Of a stretch of 64,000 nucleotides of DNA, positions 27,138-37,182 are shown piece after piece. Positions within the stretch are counted from its first letter, which is position 1. Each line of letters starts with the position of its first letter. Under the pieces are notes generated by a model, which saw only the letters and a list, made by a program, of their open reading frames with translations, was not told the DNA's origin and did not search any database. The stretch comes from Paracoccaceae bacterium (GTDB lineage: Bacteria; Pseudomonadota; Alphaproteobacteria; Rhodobacterales; Rhodobacteraceae): positions 38,388 to 102,387 of the forward strand of contig JACONJ010000043.1 in NCBI GenBank assembly GCA_014323785.1, in the 5' to 3' direction. Position numbers and translations under genes: made by a program.

Positions 27138-28436
27138 CTATGTGCGCCGCCGCTCCAGCCATTGTCGCAGGCGGGTCAGGATATCCTCTTGCAGCCGTTC
27201 ATCCTCGATCTCGTCGATGGCTTCGGCCAGAAACGCCAGAACCAGAAGGTCCGCCGCCTCCCCTTCTGGCACGCCGCGCGAGCGAAGGTAGAAAAGTGCC
27301 CTTTCATCAATCGCGCCAGTGGTTGACCCGTGAGAACATTGGACATCATCGGCATAGATTTCCAGCTCGGGCTTGGCCTGAAAACTGGAATCTTCATCCA
27401 GAAGCAATGCCTGGCTGATTTGATAGCCATCGGTTTTCTGTGCGCCGGGTTTGACCAGGATCTTTCCCTGGAACACGCCTTTGGCTCCGTTGCGCAAAAC
27501 CTTTTTGAAGACCTGGCGGCTTTCGCAGTGCGCCGCGTCGTGGGTCACAAAGACCGTGTCATCATGATGAAACGGGCCCGAAGCCCCATCGCCAAGGGCC
27601 GCACCTGCGACATGGGCACTGGCATTATCGCCTGCGATTTCGATGATGTTTTCGTTCCGGGTCAGCACTCCATTGGCCGTCAGCGTGAAGGATTTATAAG
27701 TGGACGCCACTCCAAGGCGCGCGAACATGTGGCTGATGCAGCGGCGTTCATGATCGCGGCCCTGGACCCGCACGTGATGAAAGGCCGCACCATCAGCCAC
27801 ATCAATTTCCATGCATTTGTTGAACCTTGCCGCCGCCGGGCCGTTTTCCAGGATTGTGACGCCGCCGCCGCGTTCGACCTTTACCAAATGGTGCAGGATC
27901 GCGTCTGACGTCTCGGCCTGATGCAGATAGACTAGGCTGATCGGCTTCGGTGCCTTGCCGGTCACGCGGATCACTGCGCCGTTCGTGGCATAGGCAGTGT
28001 TGAGTGCCGCCAGTGGCCGGGCCACCGGATCCTGGCCTCGGGTTTCCAGAGTGCCGTAAAGATCGCATGCCCAGTGAGTATCCTTCGACAGCACCTCAGA
28101 GAGCAGGTCGATCTCAACGCCTTCCATTTCCAGCGCATCGCTTGCCCCTGCGTCGAAGGCACCATCGACGAAAACGATTTTCAACCGGTCGATCCCGCCA
28201 TAGAGCGGAGCCTCATCGCCCGCGTCAAACACCGCCGCCGCCGGGGCCTCGGCCTGGGTAAGCGAGGCGGGGTCGGTAAACTTCCAATACTCATCCCGTC
28301 GTGTCGGAAGGCCAGGTGTCCGCACACGCGCCTCGGCCATCCGCCGGATATCATTCGACCAGGCAGCACCGTCCGGCCTCGACAATGCCGCCAGACGGGC
28401 CCTGGTTATATCAGGTTCTGCTTGTGCCTGGGTCAT
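27138..28436 (-). CDS. sufD: Fe-S cluster assembly protein SufD
   Basis: 432 aa; DEDSSFQAKPELEIYADDVQCSHGSTTGAID. Confidence 0.96.
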   Translation of the reverse strand: MTQAQAEPDITRARLAALSRPDGAAWSNDIRRMAEARVRTPGLPTRRDEYWKFTDPASLTQAEAPAAAVFDAGDEAPLYGGIDRLKIVFVDGAFDAGASDALEMEGVEIDLLSEVLSKDTHWACDLYGTLETRGQDPVARPLAALNTAYATNGAVIRVTGKAPKPISLVYLHQAETSDAILHHLVKVERGGGVTILENGPAAARFNKCMEIDVADGAAFHHVRVQGRDHERRCISHMFARLGVASTYKSFTLTANGVLTRNENIIEIAGDNASAHVAGAALGDGASGPFHHDDTVFVTHDAAHCESRQVFKKVLRNGAKGVFQGKILVKPGAQKTDGYQISQALLLDEDSSFQAKPELEIYADDVQCSHGSTTGAIDERALFYLRSRGVPEGEAADLLVLAFLAEAIDEIEDERLQEDILTRLRQWLERRRT

Positions 28437-29191
28437 CAGGCGATCTCCGCCAGGATATCGCCATAGCCATTCTGTTCAACCTCCAGTGCCAATTCTGGCC
28501 CGCTGGTTTTTACGATCCTGCCATCAGCCATGATATGTACGACATCAGGTTTGATGTGATCCAGAAGCCGCTGGTAATGGGTGATAACCAGAAACCCGCG
28601 ACCAGCATCGCGCAGTGCATTCACGCCTTCGGCGACCAGCTTCATCGCGTCCACATCCAGGCCGCTATCCGTTTCGTCAAGGATGCACATCCGCGGTTCC
28701 AGTATGGCCATTTGCAGGATTTCATTGCGCTTTTTCTCACCACCGGAGAAGCCGACATTCACCGGGCGCTTCAGCATATCGGCGTCGATCTTCAGCATCC
28801 TGGCCTTTTCGCGGATTACCTTCAAAAACTCCGCCGCGCTCAACTCCTCTTCGCCACGCACCTTGCGCTGCGCATTCACCGCGGTGCGCAGAAAGGTCAT
28901 GTTGCCCACGCCGGGAATCTCGACCGGATATTGGAATGCCAGGAACAGGCCCGCGGCGGCGCGTTCCTCGGGTGCCATCGCCAACAGATCGGCACCTTCC
29001 AGATGGGCGGAACCTTCCGTCACTTCATAGCCGTCGCGGCCTGACAGAACGTAGCCCAAGGTTGATTTGCCCGAGCCGTTCGGCCCCATGATGGCATGGA
29101 CCCGTCCCGCCTCGACCGTCAGATCGACGCCTTTCAGGATTTCCTTGCCCTCTTCTTCCAGAGAGACGTGCAAGTTCTTGATATCCAGCAT
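28436..29191 (-). CDS. sufC: Fe-S cluster assembly ATPase SufC
   Basis: 251 aa; IMGPNGSGKSTLGYVLSG Walker A, MCILDETDSGLDVDAMK Walker B. Confidence 0.97.
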   Translation of the reverse strand: MLDIKNLHVSLEEEGKEILKGVDLTVEAGRVHAIMGPNGSGKSTLGYVLSGRDGYEVTEGSAHLEGADLLAMAPEERAAAGLFLAFQYPVEIPGVGNMTFLRTAVNAQRKVRGEEELSAAEFLKVIREKARMLKIDADMLKRPVNVGFSGGEKKRNEILQMAILEPRMCILDETDSGLDVDAMKLVAEGVNALRDAGRGFLVITHYQRLLDHIKPDVVHIMADGRIVKTSGPELALEVEQNGYGDILAEIA

Positions 29192-29247
29192 GTCTTCACT
29201 CCTGTCCGGGGGGCGGGGCAGCCACGCCCCTTGTTCGTGTGTTTCTG

Positions 29248-29550
29248 TCAGCCGAGCGTTACGGCCGTGCCAGAGGCCAGAACCACCACATGGTCTTTGA
29301 TCATTCTATAATCAAGATTGACACCCACAACAGCGGTTGCGCCCATGGCACGGGCGGAATCCTGCATCTGCCCCAGTGCCACCTTGCGGGCCTTATCTAT
29401 CATGGGTTTATAAGAAATGCCATATGGAGATCTTCCTAGATTATCGTAACCCAGAATCTCCTCTCCCACAGCGATGCCGTGGTAGCTGATGATCTGACGC
29501 CCCTCGACGGAAGGTGTGGTTGTGACGATCATAATTGTTCCCCTTCCCAA
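29248..29550 (-). CDS. YbjQ/UPF0145 family protein
   Basis: 100 aa; TTPSVEGRQIISYHGIAVGEEILG ... ARAMGATAVVGVNLDYRMI. Confidence 0.88.
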   Translation of the reverse strand: MGRGTIMIVTTTPSVEGRQIISYHGIAVGEEILGYDNLGRSPYGISYKPMIDKARKVALGQMQDSARAMGATAVVGVNLDYRMIKDHVVVLASGTAVTLG

Positions 29551-30041
29551 TAGTCCCGGCCGTCTTCGGCACGGTGAATCTGTCTCAGATGCGCCTCCAT
29601 GAAATTTGCGCCAGGCCAGATCGCCATGACGGCGTATTTGCCGCTGTCAGGATATTCCGCGACATCCGGATCATTCCGCGTGGAAATGCCCAAGTATCGC
29701 AACGGCCCGGTTCCGGTGTTGATCAGTTGATGTGCCGTATCAGGCCCGCCCTTCGGCGCGGCACAAACATCGCCTGCCTTGACCGGATAGTCCGACGCAC
29801 CGAAGCGATAGGTACCCTTGCCCTCCAGGATCACGAACATCTCATCATTGGCGACATGGCTGTGAAACGGAAAGGCGCGGCGACCCGGTTCCACTGTGAC
29901 CTGCATTGCCCCCAACCCGCTCAAGCCAAGGGACGGGCCAAGCGGTGCAATCATGGCCCCGAACCGTCCCGAGGGCTGATCGGGCCGCATCGGAAAGCCA
30001 GACAAATCCGCCAGGCTGATGACAGGGTGCGTTTTACTCAT
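29529..30041 (-). CDS. Cupin domain protein
   Basis: 170 aa; FPFHSHVANDEMFVILEGKGTYRFG cupin motif 1. Confidence 0.85.
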   Translation of the reverse strand: MSKTHPVISLADLSGFPMRPDQPSGRFGAMIAPLGPSLGLSGLGAMQVTVEPGRRAFPFHSHVANDEMFVILEGKGTYRFGASDYPVKAGDVCAAPKGGPDTAHQLINTGTGPLRYLGISTRNDPDVAEYPDSGKYAVMAIWPGANFMEAHLRQIHRAEDGRDYWEGEQL

Positions 30042-30246
30042 TTCGCGGCCTCCGGTTTCGGGTACCGACGGGCCGGAAACGTGCCAACACAGGCATCCGG
30101 CGCACGGGCCCCCAGATTGCCAACATGCAAAGCCGTTTTCAACAGGTTAATCTCCGGCACATTGGTTCAGCATATCCGGCGTCACAAATCCCAAGCGGAA
30201 TATCCCTGAACCGCGCCTTTGTGTCAATGAATTCCGACGTGGTTCA

Positions 30247-30429
30247 TTAACGCCCCCGCAGACACAGGCTGGCAAACACGCTGCCGCAAAAGCCCGAGAG
30301 GCCACCGATCATCATCACCTGCACCAGGGTCAGTGCTTCGGTGGCGGTAGAAATAATCCCCGCAAAGACCGCGCAGAACATGCCAGTCAGCACAGCAGAG
30401 AGGAAGCGCAGGGGCATCACTTGGAACAA
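30247..30429 (-). CDS. Hypothetical small membrane protein
   Basis: 60 aa with two hydrophobic segments; no recognised family. Confidence 0.35.
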   Translation of the reverse strand: MFQVMPLRFLSAVLTGMFCAVFAGIISTATEALTLVQVMMIGGLSGFCGSVFASLCLRGR

Positions 30430-30952
30430 TCGGGTTCTGATAAAAGAATCGCCATAGCAACCTGTGGTCTTTTGATTGCGGGTGTCGGGGCTTTTCCGCC
30501 TGTTTGCCGCGTCAGGACTGGCCAGAGGAAAGCCTCACGATCGCTGCCATCATCGGCAATGGTCATGCCATCACCGGCCAAGCCGTAATGTTTGTTATCC
30601 TGGCCTTCAACCCTACGAAGGGAATCGTTGTGATCAGTTCTATGTTTACTTGCCATTTCGGCCTCTCGTGTGTGTGCAGGCCACCTTGTGACGGCACTGT
30701 GTCGGTTATGCCCTGAACCCCAGGACCACAGCCCGATTCGCGATGGCCTTCCCACATTCAGGGATATCCAACCACATCCGCCCGACACCTTGCAACCCCT
30801 TTTGCCGGGTTCATAAATGTTCCGCGCCATGCCCCAGGCGCAGCCCTGATGAAGATATACCCTCTGCACACAAACCCGCAATCCCACGCGGGGCGAAAAA
30901 CCGGGTGCACACCCAAGGGGCCAACGGCCTTAATATATACACCCGCGGGTCA

Positions 30953-32485
30953 TCAGCCCACGCTTCCCTCAAGCGAAATCGCCACAAGCTGCTGCGCCTC
31001 CATGGCAAACTCCATCGGCAGGGCCTGCAACACCTCCTTGCAGAAACCATTCACAACAAGGGCCACGGCCTCTTCCTCATCCATGCCGCGCTGGCGGCAA
31101 TAGAAGAGCTGATCATCATCAACCCTTGAGGTTGTCGCCTCATGCTCACAGCGCGAGGAATTGTTCTTCACCTCAATATAGGGAACCGTGTGCGCCCCGC
31201 ATTTATCGCCAATCAGCAAACTGTCACATTGCGTGTAGTTACGGCTGTCTTTCGCCTTCGGGTGCATTGAAACAAGCCCGCGATAGGTGTTCTGGGCCTT
31301 GCCTGCACTGATCCCTTTCGAGACGATTCGGCTTTTGGTGTTCTTGCCCAGATGGATCATCTTCGTACCAGTATCGGCCTGCTGCCTGTTGTTGGCAATC
31401 GCCATCGAGTAGAACTCTCCTTGGCTCTCGTTGCCGCGCAGAATGCAAGAGGGATACTTCCAGGTTACGGCCGAGCCGGTTTCGACCTGTGTCCACATCA
31501 CTTTGGACCGGTCGCCCCGGCAATCGGCGCGTTTGGTGACAAAATTGTAGATGCCGCCCTTGCCGTTCTCATCACCGGGGTACCAGTTTTGAACGGTGGA
31601 GTATTTGATCTCTGCATCCTCCAGTGCGACCAGTTCGACTACGGCGGCGTGCAACTGGTGCGTATCGCGCTGCGGTGCTGTACAGCCTTCAAGGTAGGAT
31701 ACGTATGCCCCTTTGTCGGCGATGATCAATGTGCGCTCAAACTGGCCGGTGTTTTCCGCATTGATCCGGAAATAGGTGCTCAACTCCATCGGGCAGCGAG
31801 TGCCTGGCGGGACGTAGACGAACGAGCCGTCCGAGAAGACTGCACTGTTCAGTGTAGAGAAGAAATTGTCGGTGATCGGCACAACCGAACCAAGGTATTT
31901 TCTGACCAGACCGGGGTGTTTCCGGATCGCCTCGGATATCGGGCAGAAGATAACGCTCGCCTGCTCCAGCTCGGCCTGAAAGGTCGTGCCGACCGAGATG
32001 GAATCGAACACCGCATCGACGGCAACCTTGCGGCCCTCGGCGGGGGTATCTCTGGTGCCTTCAACACCTGCAAGTATCATTTGTTCCTTCAGTGGGATGC
32101 CCAGTTTGTCATAGGTCGCCAGGAGTTTCGGATCGACTTCATCAAGCGATTTCGGCTTTTTCTGCATACTTTTCGGCCGAGCGTAGTAGTACTGATCTTG
32201 ATAGTCAATGGGCGGATAGTTGACCATCGCCCATCCCGGCTCATCCATCTGCTGCCAGCGTTTGAAGGCTTGCAAACGCCAGTCGGTCATCCACTCCGGC
32301 TCAGTGTTCTTCTCCGATATCAGGTGGACGATATCCTCGTTCACGCCCTTCGGTGCGTACTCCATCTCGATCTCGGTTTCCCAACCATGTTTGTACTTGC
32401 CGCCCATCGCATGAACGGTTTCAACTGTCTTTTGATCGACGCCGTCGCGCACCTCTGTCGGGGCGTTGGTATCAATTGCGGTCAT
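30953..32485 (-). CDS. sufB: Fe-S cluster assembly protein SufB
   Basis: 510 aa; [29 protein letters not shown]. Confidence 0.97.
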   Translation of the reverse strand: MTAIDTNAPTEVRDGVDQKTVETVHAMGGKYKHGWETEIEMEYAPKGVNEDIVHLISEKNTEPEWMTDWRLQAFKRWQQMDEPGWAMVNYPPIDYQDQYYYARPKSMQKKPKSLDEVDPKLLATYDKLGIPLKEQMILAGVEGTRDTPAEGRKVAVDAVFDSISVGTTFQAELEQASVIFCPISEAIRKHPGLVRKYLGSVVPITDNFFSTLNSAVFSDGSFVYVPPGTRCPMELSTYFRINAENTGQFERTLIIADKGAYVSYLEGCTAPQRDTHQLHAAVVELVALEDAEIKYSTVQNWYPGDENGKGGIYNFVTKRADCRGDRSKVMWTQVETGSAVTWKYPSCILRGNESQGEFYSMAIANNRQQADTGTKMIHLGKNTKSRIVSKGISAGKAQNTYRGLVSMHPKAKDSRNYTQCDSLLIGDKCGAHTVPYIEVKNNSSRCEHEATTSRVDDDQLFYCRQRGMDEEEAVALVVNGFCKEVLQALPMEFAMEAQQLVAISLEGSVG

Positions 32486-33603
32486 GTCTTGACTCCCTGA
32501 TCATCAGATGCGGTGCGCCTTGCGTCCCGGATCCGGAATCGCTTAAGTGCCGCAAGCCAGGCATCGGCGAATGCCAGAACCTCGGCTTCGGTCGTCCCAG
32601 GCCCAAGAGAGACGCGGATAGCACTTCCCGCCTCGCGCTCGGTCATGCCCATGGTGCGCAGGACGTGGCGCACCTTGGCCGTTCCGCTGGAACAGGCTGA
32701 CCCCGCCGAAATTGCGAAGCCTGCCATATCCATCTGCATCACCTGTGTCTCTCCCTTCCAGCCCGGAGTGGCCAAGTAGGATGTGTTGGGCAAGCGCGGC
32801 ACTGACTTTCCGATAAGGATAGTTCCTTTTGCCTCGGATTCCAGCGTTTTTTCCAGAATATTTCTAATTTTCTCCACCCGTTCCCAGACCCCGGACTTAA
32901 GGTCTTGTGTCGCGGCCCGGACGGCTGCCCCAAATCCTGCAATACCGATCAGATTCTCGGTGCCGGACCGGCGACCCATCTCTTGCCCACCGCCCTTAAT
33001 CTGCGCAGTCACGTCCAATCCGCGCTTCAGAATCAGTGCTCCGATCCCCTTGGGCCCGCCCATCTTATGGGCCGAGACCAGTGCCATTTCTACCCCACTC
33101 TGATCAAAAGCGAGCGGGATTTTACCAAAAGCCTGGGTCATGTCACTGACTGCCAGGCCGAATGGGAGTTCCTGCAAGCGGCCGGTTTCGGAATTGGCCA
33201 TCTGCAAGACCGAGGTTGCGGGGGCTGCCACATAAACGCGGCCGGTCGCATCTACGGGCAAATCCTGGATAATCCAAGCGCGGACCGCATCATGTTCGAT
33301 CCCCGCACCGTGCAGGCCCCGCCCCGCGCAAGCGAGTGCCGCGGCCTCTGTTGCGCCGGAGACAAAGACGATATCGGCACCCTGCGCACCAACGGCTTCA
33401 GCCACCTGCGCCCGCGCGGTTTCGATCAGGGCCTTGGCCGTGCGCCCCTCAGCATGGACCGAAGAGGGATTGCCGACCTCATCCATCGCCGCGACCATCG
33501 CTGCCCGTGCCTCGGGTCGCAGCGGGGCGGCGGCGTTGTAATCAAGATAAACACGTCCGCTCATCGTGTTGCCCGCAACGCACCCGGGCGTCCCGGCTGG
33601 CAT
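32482..33603 (-). CDS. Cysteine desulfurase (NifS/IscS-like)
   Basis: 373 aa; [18 protein letters not shown]-lysine, [17 protein letters not shown] catalytic Cys. Confidence 0.94.
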   Translation of the reverse strand: MPAGTPGCVAGNTMSGRVYLDYNAAAPLRPEARAAMVAAMDEVGNPSSVHAEGRTAKALIETARAQVAEAVGAQGADIVFVSGATEAAALACAGRGLHGAGIEHDAVRAWIIQDLPVDATGRVYVAAPATSVLQMANSETGRLQELPFGLAVSDMTQAFGKIPLAFDQSGVEMALVSAHKMGGPKGIGALILKRGLDVTAQIKGGGQEMGRRSGTENLIGIAGFGAAVRAATQDLKSGVWERVEKIRNILEKTLESEAKGTILIGKSVPRLPNTSYLATPGWKGETQVMQMDMAGFAISAGSACSSGTAKVRHVLRTMGMTEREAGSAIRVSLGPGTTEAEVLAFADAWLAALKRFRIRDARRTASDDQGVKT

Positions 33604-33606
33604 GCC

Positions 33607-34062
33607 TCAATCCACCACTTCAAAAAGCGTTGGCACCGCCGGACAGGGTGTCAGCTCATTTGTCGCCACGTCCGAAAGTCGCGTCTGATGCAGGAAAACA
33701 TAGACATGGGCACTCAGACCCTCCCAAAGCCGGTTGCTCATGCTTTGCGCCCGGCTGCCGGATACCGCACCCGAAGCTCCCACCCCGGTATGCATCGCAC
33801 TGACGGTTTCATCGACGGCCTTGAAAATCTCCACCACGCGGATCGCGGCGGGTGATCGGGCCAAACGATAGCCCCCCCCAGGCCCGCGCACCGATTTCAC
33901 CAGCCCTGCCCGGCGCAGCTTGACGAAGAGCTGCTCCAGATAGGCCAAAGACACATCCTGCCGTCGTGCGATATCCGAAAGCGTCGTCAGCGCATCATCT
34001 GCCTGCATCGCCAAATCCGTCATCGCCACCACCGCGTAGCGGCCCTTCGTGCTGAGTTTCAT
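33607..34062 (-). CDS. iscR: Rrf2-family regulator IscR
   Basis: 151 aa; MKLSTKGRYAVVAMTDLAMQ... RQDVSLAYLEQLFVKLRRAGLVKSVRGPGGGYRLAR. Confidence 0.93.
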   Translation of the reverse strand: MKLSTKGRYAVVAMTDLAMQADDALTTLSDIARRQDVSLAYLEQLFVKLRRAGLVKSVRGPGGGYRLARSPAAIRVVEIFKAVDETVSAMHTGVGASGAVSGSRAQSMSNRLWEGLSAHVYVFLHQTRLSDVATNELTPCPAVPTLFEVVD

Positions 34063-34129
34063 TGCTGCTGCCGACTTCCCTGACTGCCCAAGCGGGCAAA
34101 TGATTGACCTTTTGCAGCAGGGTAACTAT

Positions 34130-34149
34130 ATAGCCCTGCGCAGGGTTAT
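34130..34149. promoter_or_regulatory. Candidate IscR operator upstream of iscR-suf
   Basis: ATAGCCCTGCGCAGGGTTAT, 20-bp near-perfect palindrome with perfect CCCTGCGCAGGG core, 68 bp upstream of iscR. Confidence 0.6.
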
Positions 34150-34236
34150 CCGTATTTTAGAGTTTTGAGTCATCCTAGGTCGTGCCGTCCCCGTGCGTCA
34201 AGCCACGGCACCCCGGAACGCGGTGAAGGAGTCACA

Positions 34237-34890
34237 ATGCCCGAGGTCATCTTTCCCGGTCCCGAAGGGCGGCTTGAAGGCCGTTACCACCCGCAGAAAG
34301 TCAAAGATGCCCCCATCGCGATCATCCTGCACCCATATCCGCAATTCGGCGGGACGATGAACAACCGCGTCGTCCATAACCTGCATTATGCATTCCACAA
34401 CATCGGGTTCTCGGTCCTGCGCTTCAACTTCCGCGGAGTCGGGCGCAGCCAGGGTGCGTATGACCAGGGCATCGGCGAGTTGAGCGATGCGGCCTCTGCT
34501 CTTGACTACTTGCAGTCGATGAACCACAAGTCAAAGCATGTCTGGGTCGCGGGCGTCTCATTCGGGGCATGGATCGGGATGCAGCTTCTGATGCGGCGGC
34601 CGGAGATCACTGGCTTCGTCTCGGTCTCTCCGCCTGCAAGTATGCATGATTTTTCTTTCCTTGCGCCGTGCCCGTCCTCTGGGCTAATCATCAATGGACT
34701 GGCTGATCGTGTGGCAAAACCCAAGGATACGCGCAATCTGGTCCAAAAACTGCATGAGCAGAGGGCCATCACTATCACCCACGAAGAGGTGGACGGTGCC
34801 GGGCATTTCTTTGAAGACCCGCATATGGAGCCGATGATCGAAGCTGTGCAAGCCTATGTCCGGCACAGGCTGAAGCACACCACACGTTGA
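34237..34890 (+). CDS. Alpha/beta hydrolase
   Basis: MPEVIFPGPEGRLEGRYHPQK... FRGVGRSQGAYDQG; WVAGVSFGAWIGMQL. Confidence 0.88.
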   Translation: MPEVIFPGPEGRLEGRYHPQKVKDAPIAIILHPYPQFGGTMNNRVVHNLHYAFHNIGFSVLRFNFRGVGRSQGAYDQGIGELSDAASALDYLQSMNHKSKHVWVAGVSFGAWIGMQLLMRRPEITGFVSVSPPASMHDFSFLAPCPSSGLIINGLADRVAKPKDTRNLVQKLHEQRAITITHEEVDGAGHFFEDPHMEPMIEAVQAYVRHRLKHTTR

Positions 34891-35061
34891 AGGTGCGGCT
34901 ACGCGTATCGCTGATAAACCCAGCCGACCAAGCCCGCCGCGGATGTGATTACGGCCGCAACATCAGATCGCCCGCATGCAACGGCATATTACCTTCACCC
35001 CGCACCGCCTTTCCGCTAAATCGTCCTTAAAGACCCGACTCAACCCGAAAGAGAGACCCCG

Positions 35062-36276
35062 ATGTCCAGGATCAAGATCGAGAACCCCATCGTGGAGATG
35101 GACGGCGATGAGATGACCCGCATCATCTGGCGGTTCGTCAAGGATAAACTGATCCTGCCTTATTTGGATGTGGACCTGCTCTATTACGATCTGGGCATCG
35201 AAAGCCGCGATGCGACCGAAGACCGGATCACCATCGACGCCGCCGAAAAGACCAAAGAGATCGGTGTTGCCGTCAAATGCGCGACGATCACCCCTGATGA
35301 GGCGCGGGTTGAAGAATTTGGCCTGAAGAAGATGTGGCGCAGCCCAAATGGCACGATCCGAAACATCCTGGGTGGCGTGGTGTTCCGTGCGCCAATCATC
35401 TGCAAAAATGTGCCGCGGCTTGTTCCGGGCTGGACGCAACCCATCGTCATTGGCCGCCACGCTTTCGGCGACCAGTACCGTGCCACCGATATGAAATTCC
35501 CCGGCCCAGGTACGCTTAGCATGAAATTCGTCGGTGAAGACGGCGAAGTGATCGAGCACGAGGTGTTCCGGGCCCCGTCCTCGGGCGTCTATATGGGGAT
35601 GTATAACCTTGATCAGTCGATCATTGATTTTGCACGCGCCTCGATGAATTATGGTCTGTCGCTTGGCTGGCCGGTCTATCTCTCGACCAAGAACACTATC
35701 CTGAAACAGTATGATGGTCAGTTCATGATCCTGTTCCAGAAGGTCTTTGATGAGGAATTCAAGGACAGGTTCAAGGCAGCGGGCATCACCTATGAGCATC
35801 GCCTGATCGACGACATGGTCGCCGCCGCAATGAAATGGTCCGGCGGCTTTGTCTGGGCCTGCAAGAATTACGATGGCGATGTGCAGTCCGACACCGTGGC
35901 CCAGGGCTTTGGCTCACTTGGCCTGATGACCTCGCAACTGATGACGCCTGATGGCAGGATCGTTGAGGCCGAGGCCGCCCATGGCACCGTCACGCGCCAC
36001 TATCGCCAGCACCAAGCGGGTAAGGAGACCTCAACAAACTCTATCGCCTCGATCTTTGCCTGGACCGGCGGGCTGAAGCACCGCGCCAAGCTTGATGGCA
36101 ATATGCCCTTGAAAGACTTTGCCGGAACGCTGGAAAAGGTGATCGTTGACACTGTCGAGAGCGGCTACATGACCAAGGATCTCGCCCTGCTGGTGGGCCC
36201 CGATCAGAAATGGCTGACCACCATGGGCTTCTTGGAGAAGGTCGATGAAAACCTGAATAAGGCACTTGCGCACTAA
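35062..36276 (+). CDS. icd: NADP-dependent isocitrate dehydrogenase
   Basis: 404 aa; [36 protein letters not shown]. Confidence 0.97.
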   Translation: MSRIKIENPIVEMDGDEMTRIIWRFVKDKLILPYLDVDLLYYDLGIESRDATEDRITIDAAEKTKEIGVAVKCATITPDEARVEEFGLKKMWRSPNGTIRNILGGVVFRAPIICKNVPRLVPGWTQPIVIGRHAFGDQYRATDMKFPGPGTLSMKFVGEDGEVIEHEVFRAPSSGVYMGMYNLDQSIIDFARASMNYGLSLGWPVYLSTKNTILKQYDGQFMILFQKVFDEEFKDRFKAAGITYEHRLIDDMVAAAMKWSGGFVWACKNYDGDVQSDTVAQGFGSLGLMTSQLMTPDGRIVEAEAAHGTVTRHYRQHQAGKETSTNSIASIFAWTGGLKHRAKLDGNMPLKDFAGTLEKVIVDTVESGYMTKDLALLVGPDQKWLTTMGFLEKVDENLNKALAH

Positions 36277-36299
36277 GGGGCTGCAAGTGCCGTTCCACG

Positions 36300-36329
36300 A
36301 AACCGCCCCAGGGCCAGCCGGGGCGGTTT
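36300..36329 (+). terminator. Rho-independent terminator of icd
   Basis: AAACCGCCCC-N10-GGGGCGGTTT followed by TCTTTCT. Confidence 0.9.
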
Positions 36330-36555
36330 TCTTTCTGCTCATGTAACATGAACTTTATGAATCGTGCGTCCAGCCAAGTAAAATCAAGGCTTGTGCCTAT
36401 ATGGGTTGCTGATTTTGTGGCAAGGTTGTGGAAAGGAATAAAGGCCGGAGATACGTGTTCTGGCCCCGCATTTGCGGAATCCTGCGCATCTCTATGGTGT
36501 TTCGGGCAGCCCTGAGTGACCCGCACCAATTGCATCGGGTCGCAGTTGAACTTTT

Positions 36556-37047
36556 TCAAGGGTGCGGGAGCTGGTTGCGGGTCTGCCACGCCAGAAGGGC
36601 AAGGGCGATCACGCCCAATCCGATGATCAGCCAGCCCGTATCCGAGGGTGCGCCAAAGACCATCTCATTCATCATCCGCCCGGGTAATAAGGTGAAAAGC
36701 CCGGCACTCCCCATCGCACCGAACCAAAGCTCGCGCATGGCTTGCCGGTGCTTCGTGATCTGCCCGCGACGGATTCGCCAAAGCCCCTCGACAACGCCCC
36801 GAAGCGCGAAGATCGAGAGCAGGTGGATCGGTCCGAAATGCCACAGGATGGGAATTTCGCTTTCGATCATCAGCCCGCTGACCGCCAGGGCCGTGATGCA
36901 GATGAGCCAGACGGAGCCGAGCTGCCAGTGCAGCTTGTCCCGGCGGGGGCGGAACAAGGCAAACGGCCCGATCAGCAGCGCGGGCAGTGCAACCAGAACA
37001 TGGAATTGGACGATAAAGGGGGCCTCAAGAATCGGGGACAGTGTCAT
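36556..37047 (-). CDS. DUF2306-like membrane protein
   Basis: 163 aa; FHVLVALPALLIGPFALFRPRRDKLHWQLG ... FGPIHLLS. Confidence 0.75.
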   Translation of the reverse strand: MTLSPILEAPFIVQFHVLVALPALLIGPFALFRPRRDKLHWQLGSVWLICITALAVSGLMIESEIPILWHFGPIHLLSIFALRGVVEGLWRIRRGQITKHRQAMRELWFGAMGSAGLFTLLPGRMMNEMVFGAPSDTGWLIIGLGVIALALLAWQTRNQLPHP

Positions 37048-37182
37048 GGCTGTTCTTCCTGGTTAGCGTGAGTCTATTCGTCCAAGTATCCGTCAACCTC
37101 TTTCAAGTTGTCATGGGTATTTTTGCAAATCGCACCTTTTGTTGCGATCATAAGCAGCACCATCCGCACCTGCCCGCACGCG

